Part shown: in pieces, positions 6,729-14,868 of the stretch
Numbering within the stretch: position 1 is the stretch's first letter
Layout of the letters: every line of letters begins with the position of its first letter
From: Bradyrhizobium hipponense
GTDB lineage: Bacteria > Pseudomonadota > Alphaproteobacteria > Rhizobiales > Xanthobacteraceae
NCBI RefSeq assembly: GCF_008123965.1
Contig: NZ_VSTH01000050.1
Span: 1 to 64,000 of the forward strand
Direction: 5' to 3'
Length of the DNA: 64,000 bases
Made by a program: the position numbers and the translations under genes
The notes under the pieces: model-generated
Databases searched by the model: none
What the model was told of the DNA's origin: nothing
Seen by the model: the letters and a program-made list of their open reading frames with translations, nothing else

Positions 6729-6887
6729 GTGAGCCAGTTTCTATCGATGCTGCTGCTAGCCGCCGCGATCGTTCTGACGGTCTGTTTCGGGGTGGCCGCC
6801 TGGCGGATATCTGATGAGAAGGACCTCAACATCACCGGCCAAATCTCAAGCCAGTCCTACGGATGGAAGGCGCCGCCGGCCCGGTAG
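6729..6887 (+). CDS. 52-residue single-span membrane peptide
   Basis: I chose GTG at 6729 because GAGGGGGG lies six bases upstream; the longer open frame from 6636 has no such site. The product has one span (LSMLLLAAAIVLTVCFGVAA) followed by a polar tail (DEKDLNITGQISSQSYG). Function unknown. Confidence 0.5.
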   Translation: MSQFLSMLLLAAAIVLTVCFGVAAWRISDEKDLNITGQISSQSYGWKAPPAR

Positions 6888-6951
6888 CCCTTGCGTTCGC
6901 CCTGGGGTTGCGGAAATTTCCCGAGATCGGCTTTGAGGCGAGCAATTGAAG

Positions 6952-7203
6952 ATGCCAAGCACACGAATGGGGAATCCCGACCGAACGGCCATTGGCCGGT
7001 TGATCATTCAGTACCGCATGGAACGCGTGGTGCGGTGGGTCGGTTGGGGGGCGGCAGGGCTCGGGATTGTGATCCTTGCGCTGCTGTTCTTCAACTTTTC
7101 AGGCTCAATCCCTGAGAGAACAGTCGGCCCTCTTGCACTCGCCCTCCGGTTGCCTGAACATCTGCAGACGGTCGAGTTTGGGCTGAAGGCGGCAGGGAAA
7201 TGA
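6952..7203 (+). CDS. small single-span membrane protein, 83 residues
   Basis: The N-terminus is basic (MPSTRMGNPDRTAIGRLI, then YRMERVVRWVGW), followed by one strong span (GAAGLGIVILALLFFNF) and a polar C-terminus of about 30 residues. Its stop overlaps the next start (ATGA), which supports both genes. The start could also be ATG 6970. Confidence 0.5.
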   Translation: MPSTRMGNPDRTAIGRLIIQYRMERVVRWVGWGAAGLGIVILALLFFNFSGSIPERTVGPLALALRLPEHLQTVEFGLKAAGK

Positions 7204-7307
7204 ACGAGTTAGAGCCGGATTCCTGGCGTTCGCAGTGGCTTTGGTTTGGGGCGACGCTGTTGGCGATGTTGATAGTCGCGGCGATCTCAACCAGGTTTCC
7301 AGTTTAG
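7200..7307 (+). CDS. 35-residue single-span membrane peptide
   Basis: MNELEPDSWRSQWLWFGATL begins the peptide, with one span (FGATLLAMLIVAAIS) and a tiny tail (TRFPV). It is coupled to the preceding gene by a four-base ATGA overlap. Function unknown; probably made together with the 83-residue protein. Confidence 0.5.
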   Translation: MNELEPDSWRSQWLWFGATLLAMLIVAAISTRFPV

Positions 7308-7418
7308 AGCGGATTTCGACCAACTTTGGTTAAAAAAGCAATTCCCCGCGCAGCGGAAAATTTGCGTGCTTGCGCCTCAATGTCCCTCGCCGTCAGCCTG
7401 CCATGGAGGCGTGGAGCG

Positions 7419-7544
7419 ATGGGACAAAAGGCCAGAATTTTGAAGCCGACGCGCGGTCTGCCCGATCTCCTCAAAATGCTTCAGGAGCTCGAGGTCCTGA
7501 GAGAGAAGGTCCGAGTGGCAGAGGCCGCAAGAGTGTTGCACTAG
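7419..7544 (+). CDS. 41-residue hypothetical peptide
   Basis: MGQKARILKPTRGLPDLLKM starts the product, which continues as an amphipathic Leu/Glu/Arg helix (LQELEVLREKVRVAEAA). GGAGG lies 11 bases upstream. A short helical peptide of unknown role; chance is possible. Confidence 0.35.
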   Translation: MGQKARILKPTRGLPDLLKMLQELEVLREKVRVAEAARVLH

Positions 7545-7547
7545 GGC

Positions 7548-7860
7548 TCAGGTGTTGGGCCCTTCGGCACGCGGACCCAGGAACGTTAGGGCTTCAACGA
7601 TCCGCTTCCCCAGCAACTTGGCTTCTTCAGTTCTAACTTGTGCGTCGATGTCCTTTGAAGAACTGGCAAACCGCGCTGGCGGTATTCACCCGGTGCGGAT
7701 CATCCATTGCTGCATACGTTGGAAACCGTGTTAGTAGATCGTGCGGCTCGTTCCTACACCAACGGCTATCGGTGGTCATCGCAAGCCGAAGAACGAAAGT
7801 ATGGCCGCGATCACAACTACTAGGCCTATGAGGTAAATCAGACCGTTTATCGCAAGTCCT
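7548..7860. other. decayed stretch with two protein-like fragments
   Basis: On the minus strand, 7548-7685 reads KDIDAQVRTEEAKLLGKRIV then EALTFLGPRAEG with a proper stop but no start codon. On the plus strand, about 7661-7823 reads LVDRAARSYTNGYRWSSQAE then ERKYGRDHNY with a stop and no ATG. Both look like C-terminal ends of lost genes. I recognise neither family. Confidence 0.3.
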
Positions 7861-7885
7861 CCCTTCCCGTCGGGATGATTGAAAT

Positions 7886-8113
7886 CTACTTGAACGTCGT
7901 GGCCCCGTTCTTCGTATTACACTGCTGAACCGCCGCTAGATTTTCGAGCTCAACTTCCTTCTCAATGGCCGTTAGAGAGTTTCCGATCTTATCGACGATC
8001 CTGAGCAGATCCGCATCGCTGATGCGAAGCCGCTTTCGAACTGACTTTACCTGCTCTGCGTTCGCAAGATCGTGCGTTGTGCGAATAGGCCGTGGCGGTC
8101 TTGAGCGCAGCAT
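7886..8113 (-). CDS. DUF3606 domain protein
   Basis: 75 residues. The core (DLANAEQVKSVRKRLRISDA, then LLRIVDKIGNSLTAIEKEV) matches the DUF3606 pattern DLxxxxEVxYWxxxLxxxxxxLxxAVxxVGNSxxxVRxxL. These are small rhizobial proteins of unknown function, often in many paralogous copies. It is divergent from the large repeat-protein gene that begins 290 bases away. Confidence 0.65.
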   Translation of the reverse strand: MLRSRPPRPIRTTHDLANAEQVKSVRKRLRISDADLLRIVDKIGNSLTAIEKEVELENLAAVQQCNTKNGATTFK

Positions 8114-8401
8114 GACCAGGTCTCCCGTGTACGGTAAGAACGGCGATGTCTATTTTGTTCCAATCGTCTGGACCGAAAGGCCCTGAAGTGAGGGGTGATC
8201 CCGGGCACTTCCTGCATCGACCTGCGCATACGTTACAAAGGCTGTAATCGTACCCGAAAGGATGTAGCCGATGTTACAGCTTCCGCACGAAGCGCTATAT
8301 CCGAACTGACGACTGGGCTTTCGACCTTGCCAGGATGACATTCTGTCGAGAGTGCAGAACCCGTCCGATTGCACGGAGCGATTGTGATGAGGAAGGCTAC
8401 C

Positions 8402-9805
8402 ATGGATTTTACGCCGATGTCGGATGGAATCCGGCTGCATCACGCCTCCCATCGCCACGATGGCTACGATGGTGAGGAAGACTCCGGTTCGGCACCGAGT
8501 GTCCCGCCCCTGACCGACGGTGGTGGCGCCCCGGTCCATGGTCCGGGCCCGTTTGCAGGCCAAGGAGCGCAACCCGCGAGCACGCATTCCCCGCAGCATG
8601 ACACCGGTCCAATCCAATCCGAACATCCCCCGGGCAGTCACGTCGGCAACCACATTGCGGCGGGCCAGCATTCTTCGGCCACCGAGCCCGCTTCCGACGC
8701 ATCCCATCCCGGGATGCACACTGCCACGGTCGAGAGCGGGGCGAACACGGCCGGGAGCGGCGGAGATGGCTACTTCTACGGAGGCATCATTCACGCGTCC
8801 CTGCTGATCTACGAACCAATCAACATCTCAGTGAGCTCGGGATACGGATCGGTCGCGCTGGCCAACCAGTCCAACAATTTGAATGTCGATCAATCCGCCT
8901 TCCAGATGGCAGGCGTCGGCGGACATGGCGGCAGTGAAAACATTGCATCGGGAGGAAGCGCCAGTACTTTCTCCGGCACGAACGCGATCGCCAGCGGCGA
9001 CAACAGTGCCGGTAACGGCGGCAGCGGCTATTTCTTTGGTGCGTTGGTGGACGCTACCGTGGTGATCTATCATCCTATCAATATTGCGTTGGCGAGCGCG
9101 GGCGGCTCCGCTCATGCAAGTCAATCGAACACGGTCAACCTCGACCAATCGGCCACGCAGATCGCGGGCGTCGGCGGAAGTGGCGGACATGGCAATGTCG
9201 CCGCCGGCGGCAGCATCGTCACACTCGACCCCATTTGGGGATCAAGCAACGGAGGGAGCGCCTGGGACGTTCAAACCGGCGGGAGCCAGGCCGGCAATGG
9301 CGGTGACGGCGCGTTTTACGGGGAACTCGCCCATACCTCGTTCGTACTATACGACCCGATCAACATCGCAGTCGCGGGCTATGGCTCAAGCGCTTACGTG
9401 GTCCAGACAAATGATGTCTCCGTAGATCAATCGGCGGTTCAGATCGCCGGCATTGGCGGGCACGGCGGCAACGACAATGCCGCAGCGGGCGCCCATGCGA
9501 GCCTCCTCTCCCATAATTTGTGGGGCGGCTCCGACACGATCGCGACCGGTTCGAACAGCGCAGGCAATGGCGGCAACGGCGATTTTGCGGGCAATCTGAT
9601 AGATGTCAGCGTCGCCATCTATGCACCCATCAACATAGCAATCGCAGGTCCACATTCGACGGCCGTGGCCGATCAGGTCAACAACGTGCACATCGACCAG
9701 AGTGCGGTCCAGATCGCCGGAGTTGGCGGGGACGGCGGCCACGGCAATCTCGCGCTAGGTGGCGACGGCGCACAACTGTTGTCCGATCTTCACCAGCTGG
9801 TATAG
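8402..9805 (+). CDS. large Gly-rich tandem-repeat protein, probable type I secretion substrate
   Basis: About 467 residues. ATG 8402 has GAGGAAGG just upstream; starts at 8387 or 8369 are also possible. After a His/Pro/Gly-rich N-terminus of about 110 residues come four tandem modules of about 90 residues (detailed separately), each with AGNGGxG, a PINIA core, a DQSAxQIAG segment and GGxGGxxN. There is no signal peptide and no cysteine. The gene lies directly before a shorter protein with the same module and then an ABC exporter plus membrane-fusion gene, so I infer a protein exported in one step through the type I system. The glycine blocks are unlike the RTX nonapeptide, having no aspartate ladder. 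The C-terminus (LLSDLHQLV) is hydrophobic, as expected of an uncleaved secretion signal. Confidence 0.7.
   Translation: MDFTPMSDGIRLHHASHRHDGYDGEEDSGSAPSVPPLTDGGGAPVHGPGPFAGQGAQPASTHSPQHDTGPIQSEHPPGSHVGNHIAAGQHSSATEPASDASHPGMHTATVESGANTAGSGGDGYFYGGIIHASLLIYEPINISVSSGYGSVALANQSNNLNVDQSAFQMAGVGGHGGSENIASGGSASTFSGTNAIASGDNSAGNGGSGYFFGALVDATVVIYHPINIALASAGGSAHASQSNTVNLDQSATQIAGVGGSGGHGNVAAGGSIVTLDPIWGSSNGGSAWDVQTGGSQAGNGGDGAFYGELAHTSFVLYDPINIAVAGYGSSAYVVQTNDVSVDQSAVQIAGIGGHGGNDNAAAGAHASLLSHNLWGGSDTIATGSNSAGNGGNGDFAGNLIDVSVAIYAPINIAIAGPHSTAVADQVNNVHIDQSAVQIAGVGGDGGHGNLALGGDGAQLLSDLHQLV
8750..9763 (+). repeat. four in-gene tandem modules of about 90 residues
   Basis: Modules begin near 8750, 9008, 9290 and 9560, spaced 86, 94 and 90 codons. 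Shared features in order are: AGxGGxGxF, a hydrophobic strand with YxPINIxxA, a Ser/Ala-rich turn, a QxNxxxxDQSAxQ strand, AGxGGxGG, then NxAxG. Linkers between modules vary in length and sequence. The DNA is less alike than the protein, so the duplications are old. Confidence 0.8.
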
Positions 9806-10053
9806 CGAAACCTCGCACCGCTCTCGGATCGATCGCATGGCGGCACGCGCCGTCGCCACTCTTCGCATGCAAGCACGCGCAGAGACTCCCACCACTGACG
9901 AGGGGCGTACTTTCGTATGTAGGCCAACCAAACCGGATGGTGTCCCATTTGACATCTATCATCTTCGCGCATGGGCGGATCAGACTTGCCGTGCGCGTCC
10001 GCCTGATCGGGATGGATGTTGCAAGACAGCCAACAGAACGACGGAGGCCTCAA
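9806..10053 (+). other. intergenic region between the two repeat-protein genes
   Basis: This 248-base gap contains no gene I can support; the frames open here read through from neighbouring genes or are Arg-rich shadows. It ends in a strong GGAGG ribosome binding site for the next gene. No clear terminator hairpin was seen. Confidence 0.4.
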
Positions 10054-10512
10054 ATGATGCCCAAGGCAATCAACATCACGGATACGATCGACGTCAAATC
10101 GATCAACACCGGCGGTCAAAGTGCCGGAAATGGCGGCGACGGTACTTTCAAGGGAGCCATCATCAGCAAGCCAACAGTCAACTTCGATCCAACCAACAAA
10201 GCCCACGGTGCCGATGTGCATGTGAACACCGGCGATCACGTCAAGCAGACGGCGGATTGGGACGCCGGCGGCGCAAACGCCAAGGCCTCGGTGTTTTCCA
10301 AGGCCCATGGCGGAGACGCCGAGTCGAACGGCAGCCAGAAATCCTACAGCGGCTACGATACCTCCAAGGTGTACGCCAATACGGATGCCACTCAGATCAA
10401 CAAGGTCATGGTGGACCAGCACCAGGAAGTCGCGGCCGGCATCGGCGGCGATGGCGGAGACGGCAACTTCGCATGGGGTGGCGCAGTGACCTTCCATCTC
10501 GATACGCTCTGA
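10054..10512 (+). CDS. single-module Gly-rich protein, second probable type I substrate
   Basis: 152 residues with GGAGG seven bases before ATG. It carries one degenerate copy of the module of its upstream neighbour: QSAGNGGDGTFKGAIIS at residues 22-38, NFDPTN in place of the PINIA core, VDQHQEVAAGIGGDGGDGNF at 120-139, and AWGG close to the C-terminus. The middle is Asn/Gly/Lys-rich and polar. No signal peptide and no cysteine. Being between the larger repeat protein and the exporter, it is probably co-secreted, or it caps, nucleates or anchors the larger one. It could also be an internal paralogue used as a periplasmic partner. Confidence 0.65.
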   Translation: MMPKAINITDTIDVKSINTGGQSAGNGGDGTFKGAIISKPTVNFDPTNKAHGADVHVNTGDHVKQTADWDAGGANAKASVFSKAHGGDAESNGSQKSYSGYDTSKVYANTDATQINKVMVDQHQEVAAGIGGDGGDGNFAWGGAVTFHLDTL

Positions 10513-10651
10513 CCAGCGTCTCGTCCGACTGGCGGGACCGGCAGCCGCTGCCGCCGGTCCTAGATTTCACGCCAATGAGCCGCCGATGCTGTTGCCGGAT
10601 TGCCATCGGCCGCGCAAGTTCGCCGGATCTCGATTTCAGGCGGTGACGATC

Positions 10652-12388
10652 ATGCTGATGCCGCCCACTCGATTGCCCATCCTGCCGCAAATCCGGACAC
10701 CGCTGCACGCGGCCCTCTGGTCCTGTGCGGGACCGCTTGGTCTCGTATTCGCGTATAGTTGCAGCTACAACCTGCTTCTGTTTGCACCTTCCATCTACCT
10801 TCTTCAGATCTACGACAGGGTTTTGTCGAGCCGAAGCGGCGACACGCTGCTCCTGCTCACGCTCATTGTCGCGATCACGGTCGTGGTCGGCGGCGTGTTC
10901 GATGCATTGCGGCGCGCCGTCCTGGGCCGCCTTGGCTCCTGGCTCGACGATCGGCTTCGTCCTTGCGTGCTTTCGGCCAGCCTCGAATCCGCGCTTCGCA
11001 ACAATTGGACGCGGGCGTCGGACGCATATCGGGATGTCACGGTCCTGCGCCAGTTCGTGGAGTCCGGCGCATGTCCGATGCTGTTCGACGCGCTCTGGGC
11101 GCCCCTGTTCCTGCTTGTCCTCTTTCTGATAGATCCCGTGCTTGGCGTGGTGGGCGCCTGCTGCGTGGCCTTGCTGTTCGCTCTCACGGTTGCCGGAGAT
11201 TTGGTTACCGAGGACGTTCTGCACAAATCCGGCGCCGCGCTATCCAGAAGCTACGGCCGCCTCCAGGAGGCGGCCGGCAACATCCACATGATCCGCGCAA
11301 TGGGAATGTTCGATCGCGCTGCGCGCATGATCCACCGCGACGCGCAGGACGCGCGCAGAGAGCACAATGAGGCACTCCGGCGAGGCGAGATCGTCATGCT
11401 GGCCACCAAGCCGGTCCGCGCGGTTTCGCAGGTGCTGATCATGGGGGCAGCCGCCTGGCTTGTCCTCGATCACGGAAAGAGCCCGGCGATCATCTTTGCT
11501 TCTACCCTGATGTTTAGCCGGGCGCTCGCGCCAGTCGAGAGTGCAGTCGCTGGCTGGAAATCACTGGTGACGGCCGTGAGTGCCTGTCAGCGGCTTGGCG
11601 CACTTCTCGCCGCCTTCCCCGCCACCGAGCAGCAAGATACCGGGATCTCGCCGCAACAAGCGCGGAGCGGTCTCGTCGTTGACAACGTTGGCGTGAAACT
11701 ACCGGGGGCCAACCATTTTCTGCTGAAGGATGTCTCCTTCAGGCTCGCGCCCGGAGAGTGCCTTGGCATTATTGGCCCTTCCGGCTCTGGCAAGTCCCTG
11801 CTGGGCCAAGTGATTGCGGGGCTGTCGATCCCAACGCATGGCGGTGTCCTCCTCGACAATACCGACGTGTCGCTGCTTCGCGAGCAACGAAGCGGGCTCC
11901 GTCTCGGCTATCTCCCTCAGGACATCAATCTGCTTGGCGACACCATAAAGGACATCATCGCACGGCTTGATGATGCCGATCGGCGAAAGGTCGTCGATGC
12001 GGCCAAGCTCGTCGGAATCCATGAAGCGATTATGCGCCTGCCGCTCGGGTACGACACGGTGGTTCACAGTGAAAAAACATTCTCGCGTGGATATCGGCAG
12101 CGCCTCGGTCTGGCACGGGCCTTTTTCGGCAGTCCACGTCTTGTTGTTCTCGACGAGCCGAACGCCAGCCTCGACTATGGGGGCGAACGAATGCTGCTGG
12201 ATGCCATCGAGCGCATGAAGCTCGCAAATGTCGTCCTGGTCGTCGTCACTCACCGGATGGGTCTCCTCGCAGCCACGGACAAGATTGCCATCATGGAAGA
12301 CGGCGCGGTCGTCGCGTTCGGCGAAAGCGAGGAAATCTTTGAACGCCACCTAAGCCGGCCCCAGGTTACATCGCAAGTTGCGCCATGA
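10652..12388 (+). CDS. type I secretion ABC transporter (permease/ATPase, PrtD family)
   Basis: 578 residues; the start at ATG 10652 is a choice, as 10586 is also open. An N-terminal membrane domain (about residues 20-310, including YSCSYNLLLFAPSIYLLQIY) is followed by a nucleotide-binding domain with Walker A GPSGSGKS at 375-382, Walker B VVLDEP, D-loop NASLD and a switch His (VTHRMG). The usual LSGGQ signature is replaced by FSRGY (from residue 477) before RQRLGLAR. It would pump unfolded proteins from cytoplasm to outside with the fusion protein encoded next (ATGA overlap) and an outer-membrane TolC-like channel that is not in this window. The two repeat proteins upstream are the natural cargo. 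Confidence 0.85.
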   Translation: MLMPPTRLPILPQIRTPLHAALWSCAGPLGLVFAYSCSYNLLLFAPSIYLLQIYDRVLSSRSGDTLLLLTLIVAITVVVGGVFDALRRAVLGRLGSWLDDRLRPCVLSASLESALRNNWTRASDAYRDVTVLRQFVESGACPMLFDALWAPLFLLVLFLIDPVLGVVGACCVALLFALTVAGDLVTEDVLHKSGAALSRSYGRLQEAAGNIHMIRAMGMFDRAARMIHRDAQDARREHNEALRRGEIVMLATKPVRAVSQVLIMGAAAWLVLDHGKSPAIIFASTLMFSRALAPVESAVAGWKSLVTAVSACQRLGALLAAFPATEQQDTGISPQQARSGLVVDNVGVKLPGANHFLLKDVSFRLAPGECLGIIGPSGSGKSLLGQVIAGLSIPTHGGVLLDNTDVSLLREQRSGLRLGYLPQDINLLGDTIKDIIARLDDADRRKVVDAAKLVGIHEAIMRLPLGYDTVVHSEKTFSRGYRQRLGLARAFFGSPRLVVLDEPNASLDYGGERMLLDAIERMKLANVVLVVVTHRMGLLAATDKIAIMEDGAVVAFGESEEIFERHLSRPQVTSQVAP

Positions 12389-13857
12389 TCTGGAATTTTC
12401 CCACAACCTGGAAGCTTCCCGCGGTCTCGCGACTTTACCTGATCTGGGACCAAGTCACGCGAACGCCCGTACGCCCCCTGCCCGCCGGGCGACTTGGACG
12501 GGTTGTTACCGCAATCGACGATTTCGAGCCTCTCGAATTTCCATGGTGCTCGGCTCCCACGCCGGTCTCTCCGCGCGCCCGGCTTCGCGGTATCACCCTC
12601 GCGGGCAATCTGCTGGTGCTCGGCTTCATGCTGGGGCTTGGCACATGGGCGAGCCTCGCACCTCTGGAGAGCGCAGCAATCGCGTCCGGCGTCGTGGAAT
12701 CGGAATCTAACCGCAAGACGATTCAGCATCTGGAAGGCGGTATCATCAGGAAAATCCTGGTTTCGGACGGCGAGGTCGTACGAAGCGGACAAACGCTGAT
12801 CACGCTAGACGACACCCGCACCGGTTCGGAGGTGCAAAGTCTTCAAGGCCAGTTGTGGGATGCAATTGCTCGTGCCGCACGGGTTCAGGCCGAGCAGCAG
12901 AGATTTGAGAGGATCGCAATCCCGAGCACGCTGGAGCAGGACAGTCAGCAGAGTGAGTTGGCGGCCGCTGCGGTCTCGGCGCAGCAGTTCATTTTCCAGG
13001 CACGCCGGCAGGTTCACGAGTCGCAGCTTGCGGTCATTCGCGAACGGAGGCATCAGGTCGAGAAGGAGATCGAAGGTCTCAAGGCTCAGGAGAGCGCCAC
13101 CGGGCAGCGAAGCGACATCGTCCGGGAAGAACTCGATATGGTCACGACCCTCGTCAACAAGGGACTTGAACGGAGGCCGCGCCTGCTGAATTTGCAGCGT
13201 GAACTGGCGGACGTTGAGGGTCGCCGCGGCGAGATCGCGGCGCAGATTTCCCGCGCCGGGCAAGTCATCAACGAGTCGCAGGCCACGTTGTTCAAGCTCG
13301 AGAGCGACAGGCAGAATGAGATTGCACAGTCGCTTCGCGAAGCACAGAGTCAGATATTCCAACTCCGCGAACGGTTGCTTGCGGCCAGGGATCAGCTATC
13401 CCGAACAGAGGTCAAGGCGCCCGAGGATGGCGTGATAACTGACCTGCGCATTCATACGGCCGGCGGCGTCATCGGGGCTGGCGCTCCGCTGATGGATCTG
13501 GTGCCCCGGCAGGACCGCCTCATCGTGACCGCCCGCCTGAGGCCCGAGGACATCGACGTGGTTCATCCCGGCCTCAACGCCGAGGTGCATCTCATACCGT
13601 ACAATCAGCGTCGCGTGCCGCGCCTGAAGGGGACCGTCGTGCACGTGTCCGCAGACCGGCTTCTCGACAAGCGTACTGACCAGCCATACTACGCGACCAA
13701 GATCCGGATCGACGACGCACAGATCGCCGCGAACGACATCCAGATCGTTCCCGGCATGCCGGTTCAAGTGTTTATTACGACAGGGCGTGGCACCGTCGCA
13801 CTTTACGCGCTGAGGCCCCTGCTCGACAGCTTCCGCGGTGCGTTCAGAGAGGATTGA
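12385..13857 (+). CDS. type I secretion membrane-fusion protein (HlyD/PrtE family)
   Basis: 490 residues. About 70 cytoplasmic residues precede one membrane span (ITLAGNLLVLGFMLGLGTWA). A lipoyl-like beta half follows (SNRKTIQHLEGGIIRKILV, with VxSGQxLxxLDD), then a long coiled-coil region rich in Glu, Gln and Arg (about 150-340). The returning lipoyl half (TEVKAPEDGVITDL) comes next, then a beta-barrel domain ending with PGMPVQVFITTG. This order is standard for HlyD/PrtE proteins, which bridge the ABC pump and the outer-membrane channel. The start overlaps the pump stop by four bases. The N-terminal cytoplasmic part, somewhat longer than in PrtE, may help recognise cargo. Confidence 0.85.
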   Translation: MIWNFPTTWKLPAVSRLYLIWDQVTRTPVRPLPAGRLGRVVTAIDDFEPLEFPWCSAPTPVSPRARLRGITLAGNLLVLGFMLGLGTWASLAPLESAAIASGVVESESNRKTIQHLEGGIIRKILVSDGEVVRSGQTLITLDDTRTGSEVQSLQGQLWDAIARAARVQAEQQRFERIAIPSTLEQDSQQSELAAAAVSAQQFIFQARRQVHESQLAVIRERRHQVEKEIEGLKAQESATGQRSDIVREELDMVTTLVNKGLERRPRLLNLQRELADVEGRRGEIAAQISRAGQVINESQATLFKLESDRQNEIAQSLREAQSQIFQLRERLLAARDQLSRTEVKAPEDGVITDLRIHTAGGVIGAGAPLMDLVPRQDRLIVTARLRPEDIDVVHPGLNAEVHLIPYNQRRVPRLKGTVVHVSADRLLDKRTDQPYYATKIRIDDAQIAANDIQIVPGMPVQVFITTGRGTVALYALRPLLDSFRGAFRED

Positions 13858-13872
13858 TTCTGGACGAGCTAA

Positions 13873-14655
13873 CTACGTCTCCGTCACAGCAGTTGCGCCT
13901 GGGTCGTGATCCCGACTCTGCGGGGGCAACCGGCCGCGCCAGCGGAGGACCGCCTCCGTGCGGTTATGAGCTGCACATTTCCTCATGATATGCTGAATGT
14001 GCATTTTGACGGTGCTTTGCGAGAGGTTCAATTTGGCTGCGATCAGCTTGTTGGGCAGGCCGAGCTCCAGTTCCGCCAGAACGTGCTGCTCTCGAGGCGT
14101 GAGATCGGTCACGCTCCTGTCGAAGGCCGCCCTGGCTCCCTCGTTCGTCAGATATGCAGACGCAAGCCCACGCGCATCCGGCGGCTCGAAACCCGGCATC
14201 CTGTTCATGCCGGTGACGGGTAACGGCCTGTAGACGCCGCCGACGAGAACAAGGCGAAGGCCGGCTACGACGACCTCGATCGGCAGCGAAGTGGGAAGAA
14301 AGCCGCGCACGCCCCGCTGCATCGCGGCCTGCGCGGTCGACTCGTCGTCATGGTTTGACAGGATTGCAACGGCGGCGTTGGGACAGCACTCCGCGACGAA
14401 GGCGAGATCATTCTCAACCGAGGGATCGCCGATGGGCTTGTCCGCGATACTCAGCGCCACCACACGAACATCGAGAGCTGACGTGCTATCCAGGCTTTGG
14501 ACCGTTGCCATATCGAGGATCTCGAATTCGGCCAATTCCCGCCTGAGGACGTTCAGAATACACGAGCGAGGTAACAGGAGGGGCTCAATGATCACCAGAA
14601 CCGGCAAGTGGAGCGATTCGTTGAGCCGTCTTGAGGAGTTGGTTATGTCGTCCAT
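13873..14655 (-). CDS. LuxR-family regulator with a degenerate receiver domain
   Basis: 260 residues from ATG 14655, chosen because GAGGAAATC precedes it. Residues 17-145 have the fold pattern of a response-regulator receiver, but the phospho-acceptor aspartate position reads VVALSI and the conserved Lys near residue 122 is absent (GFLPTSLP). So it is probably not phosphorylated in the normal way. Residues 185-236 are a clear LuxR/FixJ helix-turn-helix (LTPREQHVLAELELG, then KLNLSQSTVKMHIQHIM). It converges on the secretion operon with 15 bases between stops. Control of that operon is plausible, but no binding site was found. Confidence 0.75.
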   Translation of the reverse strand: MDDITNSSRRLNESLHLPVLVIIEPLLLPRSCILNVLRRELAEFEILDMATVQSLDSTSALDVRVVALSIADKPIGDPSVENDLAFVAECCPNAAVAILSNHDDESTAQAAMQRGVRGFLPTSLPIEVVVAGLRLVLVGGVYRPLPVTGMNRMPGFEPPDARGLASAYLTNEGARAAFDRSVTDLTPREQHVLAELELGLPNKLIAAKLNLSQSTVKMHIQHIMRKCAAHNRTEAVLRWRGRLPPQSRDHDPGATAVTET

Positions 14656-14868
14656 GATTTCCTCGAGATGAAAAGAATCTTGCGGTATTCCCATTCCGTA
14701 TTGCGTCTCCCCTTCTGATGCATTCATCCTGAATGCATCATCACGACAGCGGCGCAGTGCCGCCGTTAGCGCCGTACCCACTGTGGGATCACTTGGCGCC
14801 TGGGTGGAAATTCTTTCCCTCAAATCACTTGGGCGCCTGCCGCGCCGTGGCGCGGTCGACGCATCCCC

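Noticed and set aside
8750..9763. RTX toxin or bacterial ice-nucleation repeats
   Set aside because: Glycine blocks lack the aspartate ladder of GGxGxDxxx, and module length of about 90 residues does not fit either family.
8750..9763. CRISPR-like array
   Set aside because: Repeats are coding, about 270 bases long and diverged at DNA level; no short identical repeats with unique spacers occur anywhere in the window.
12450..12500. Toxin-antitoxin pair with the RHH-like genes
   Set aside because: Neither the RHH-like gene at 1574 nor the frameshifted one at 6051 has a toxin-like partner beside it; nothing at this position in the secretion operon suggests one.
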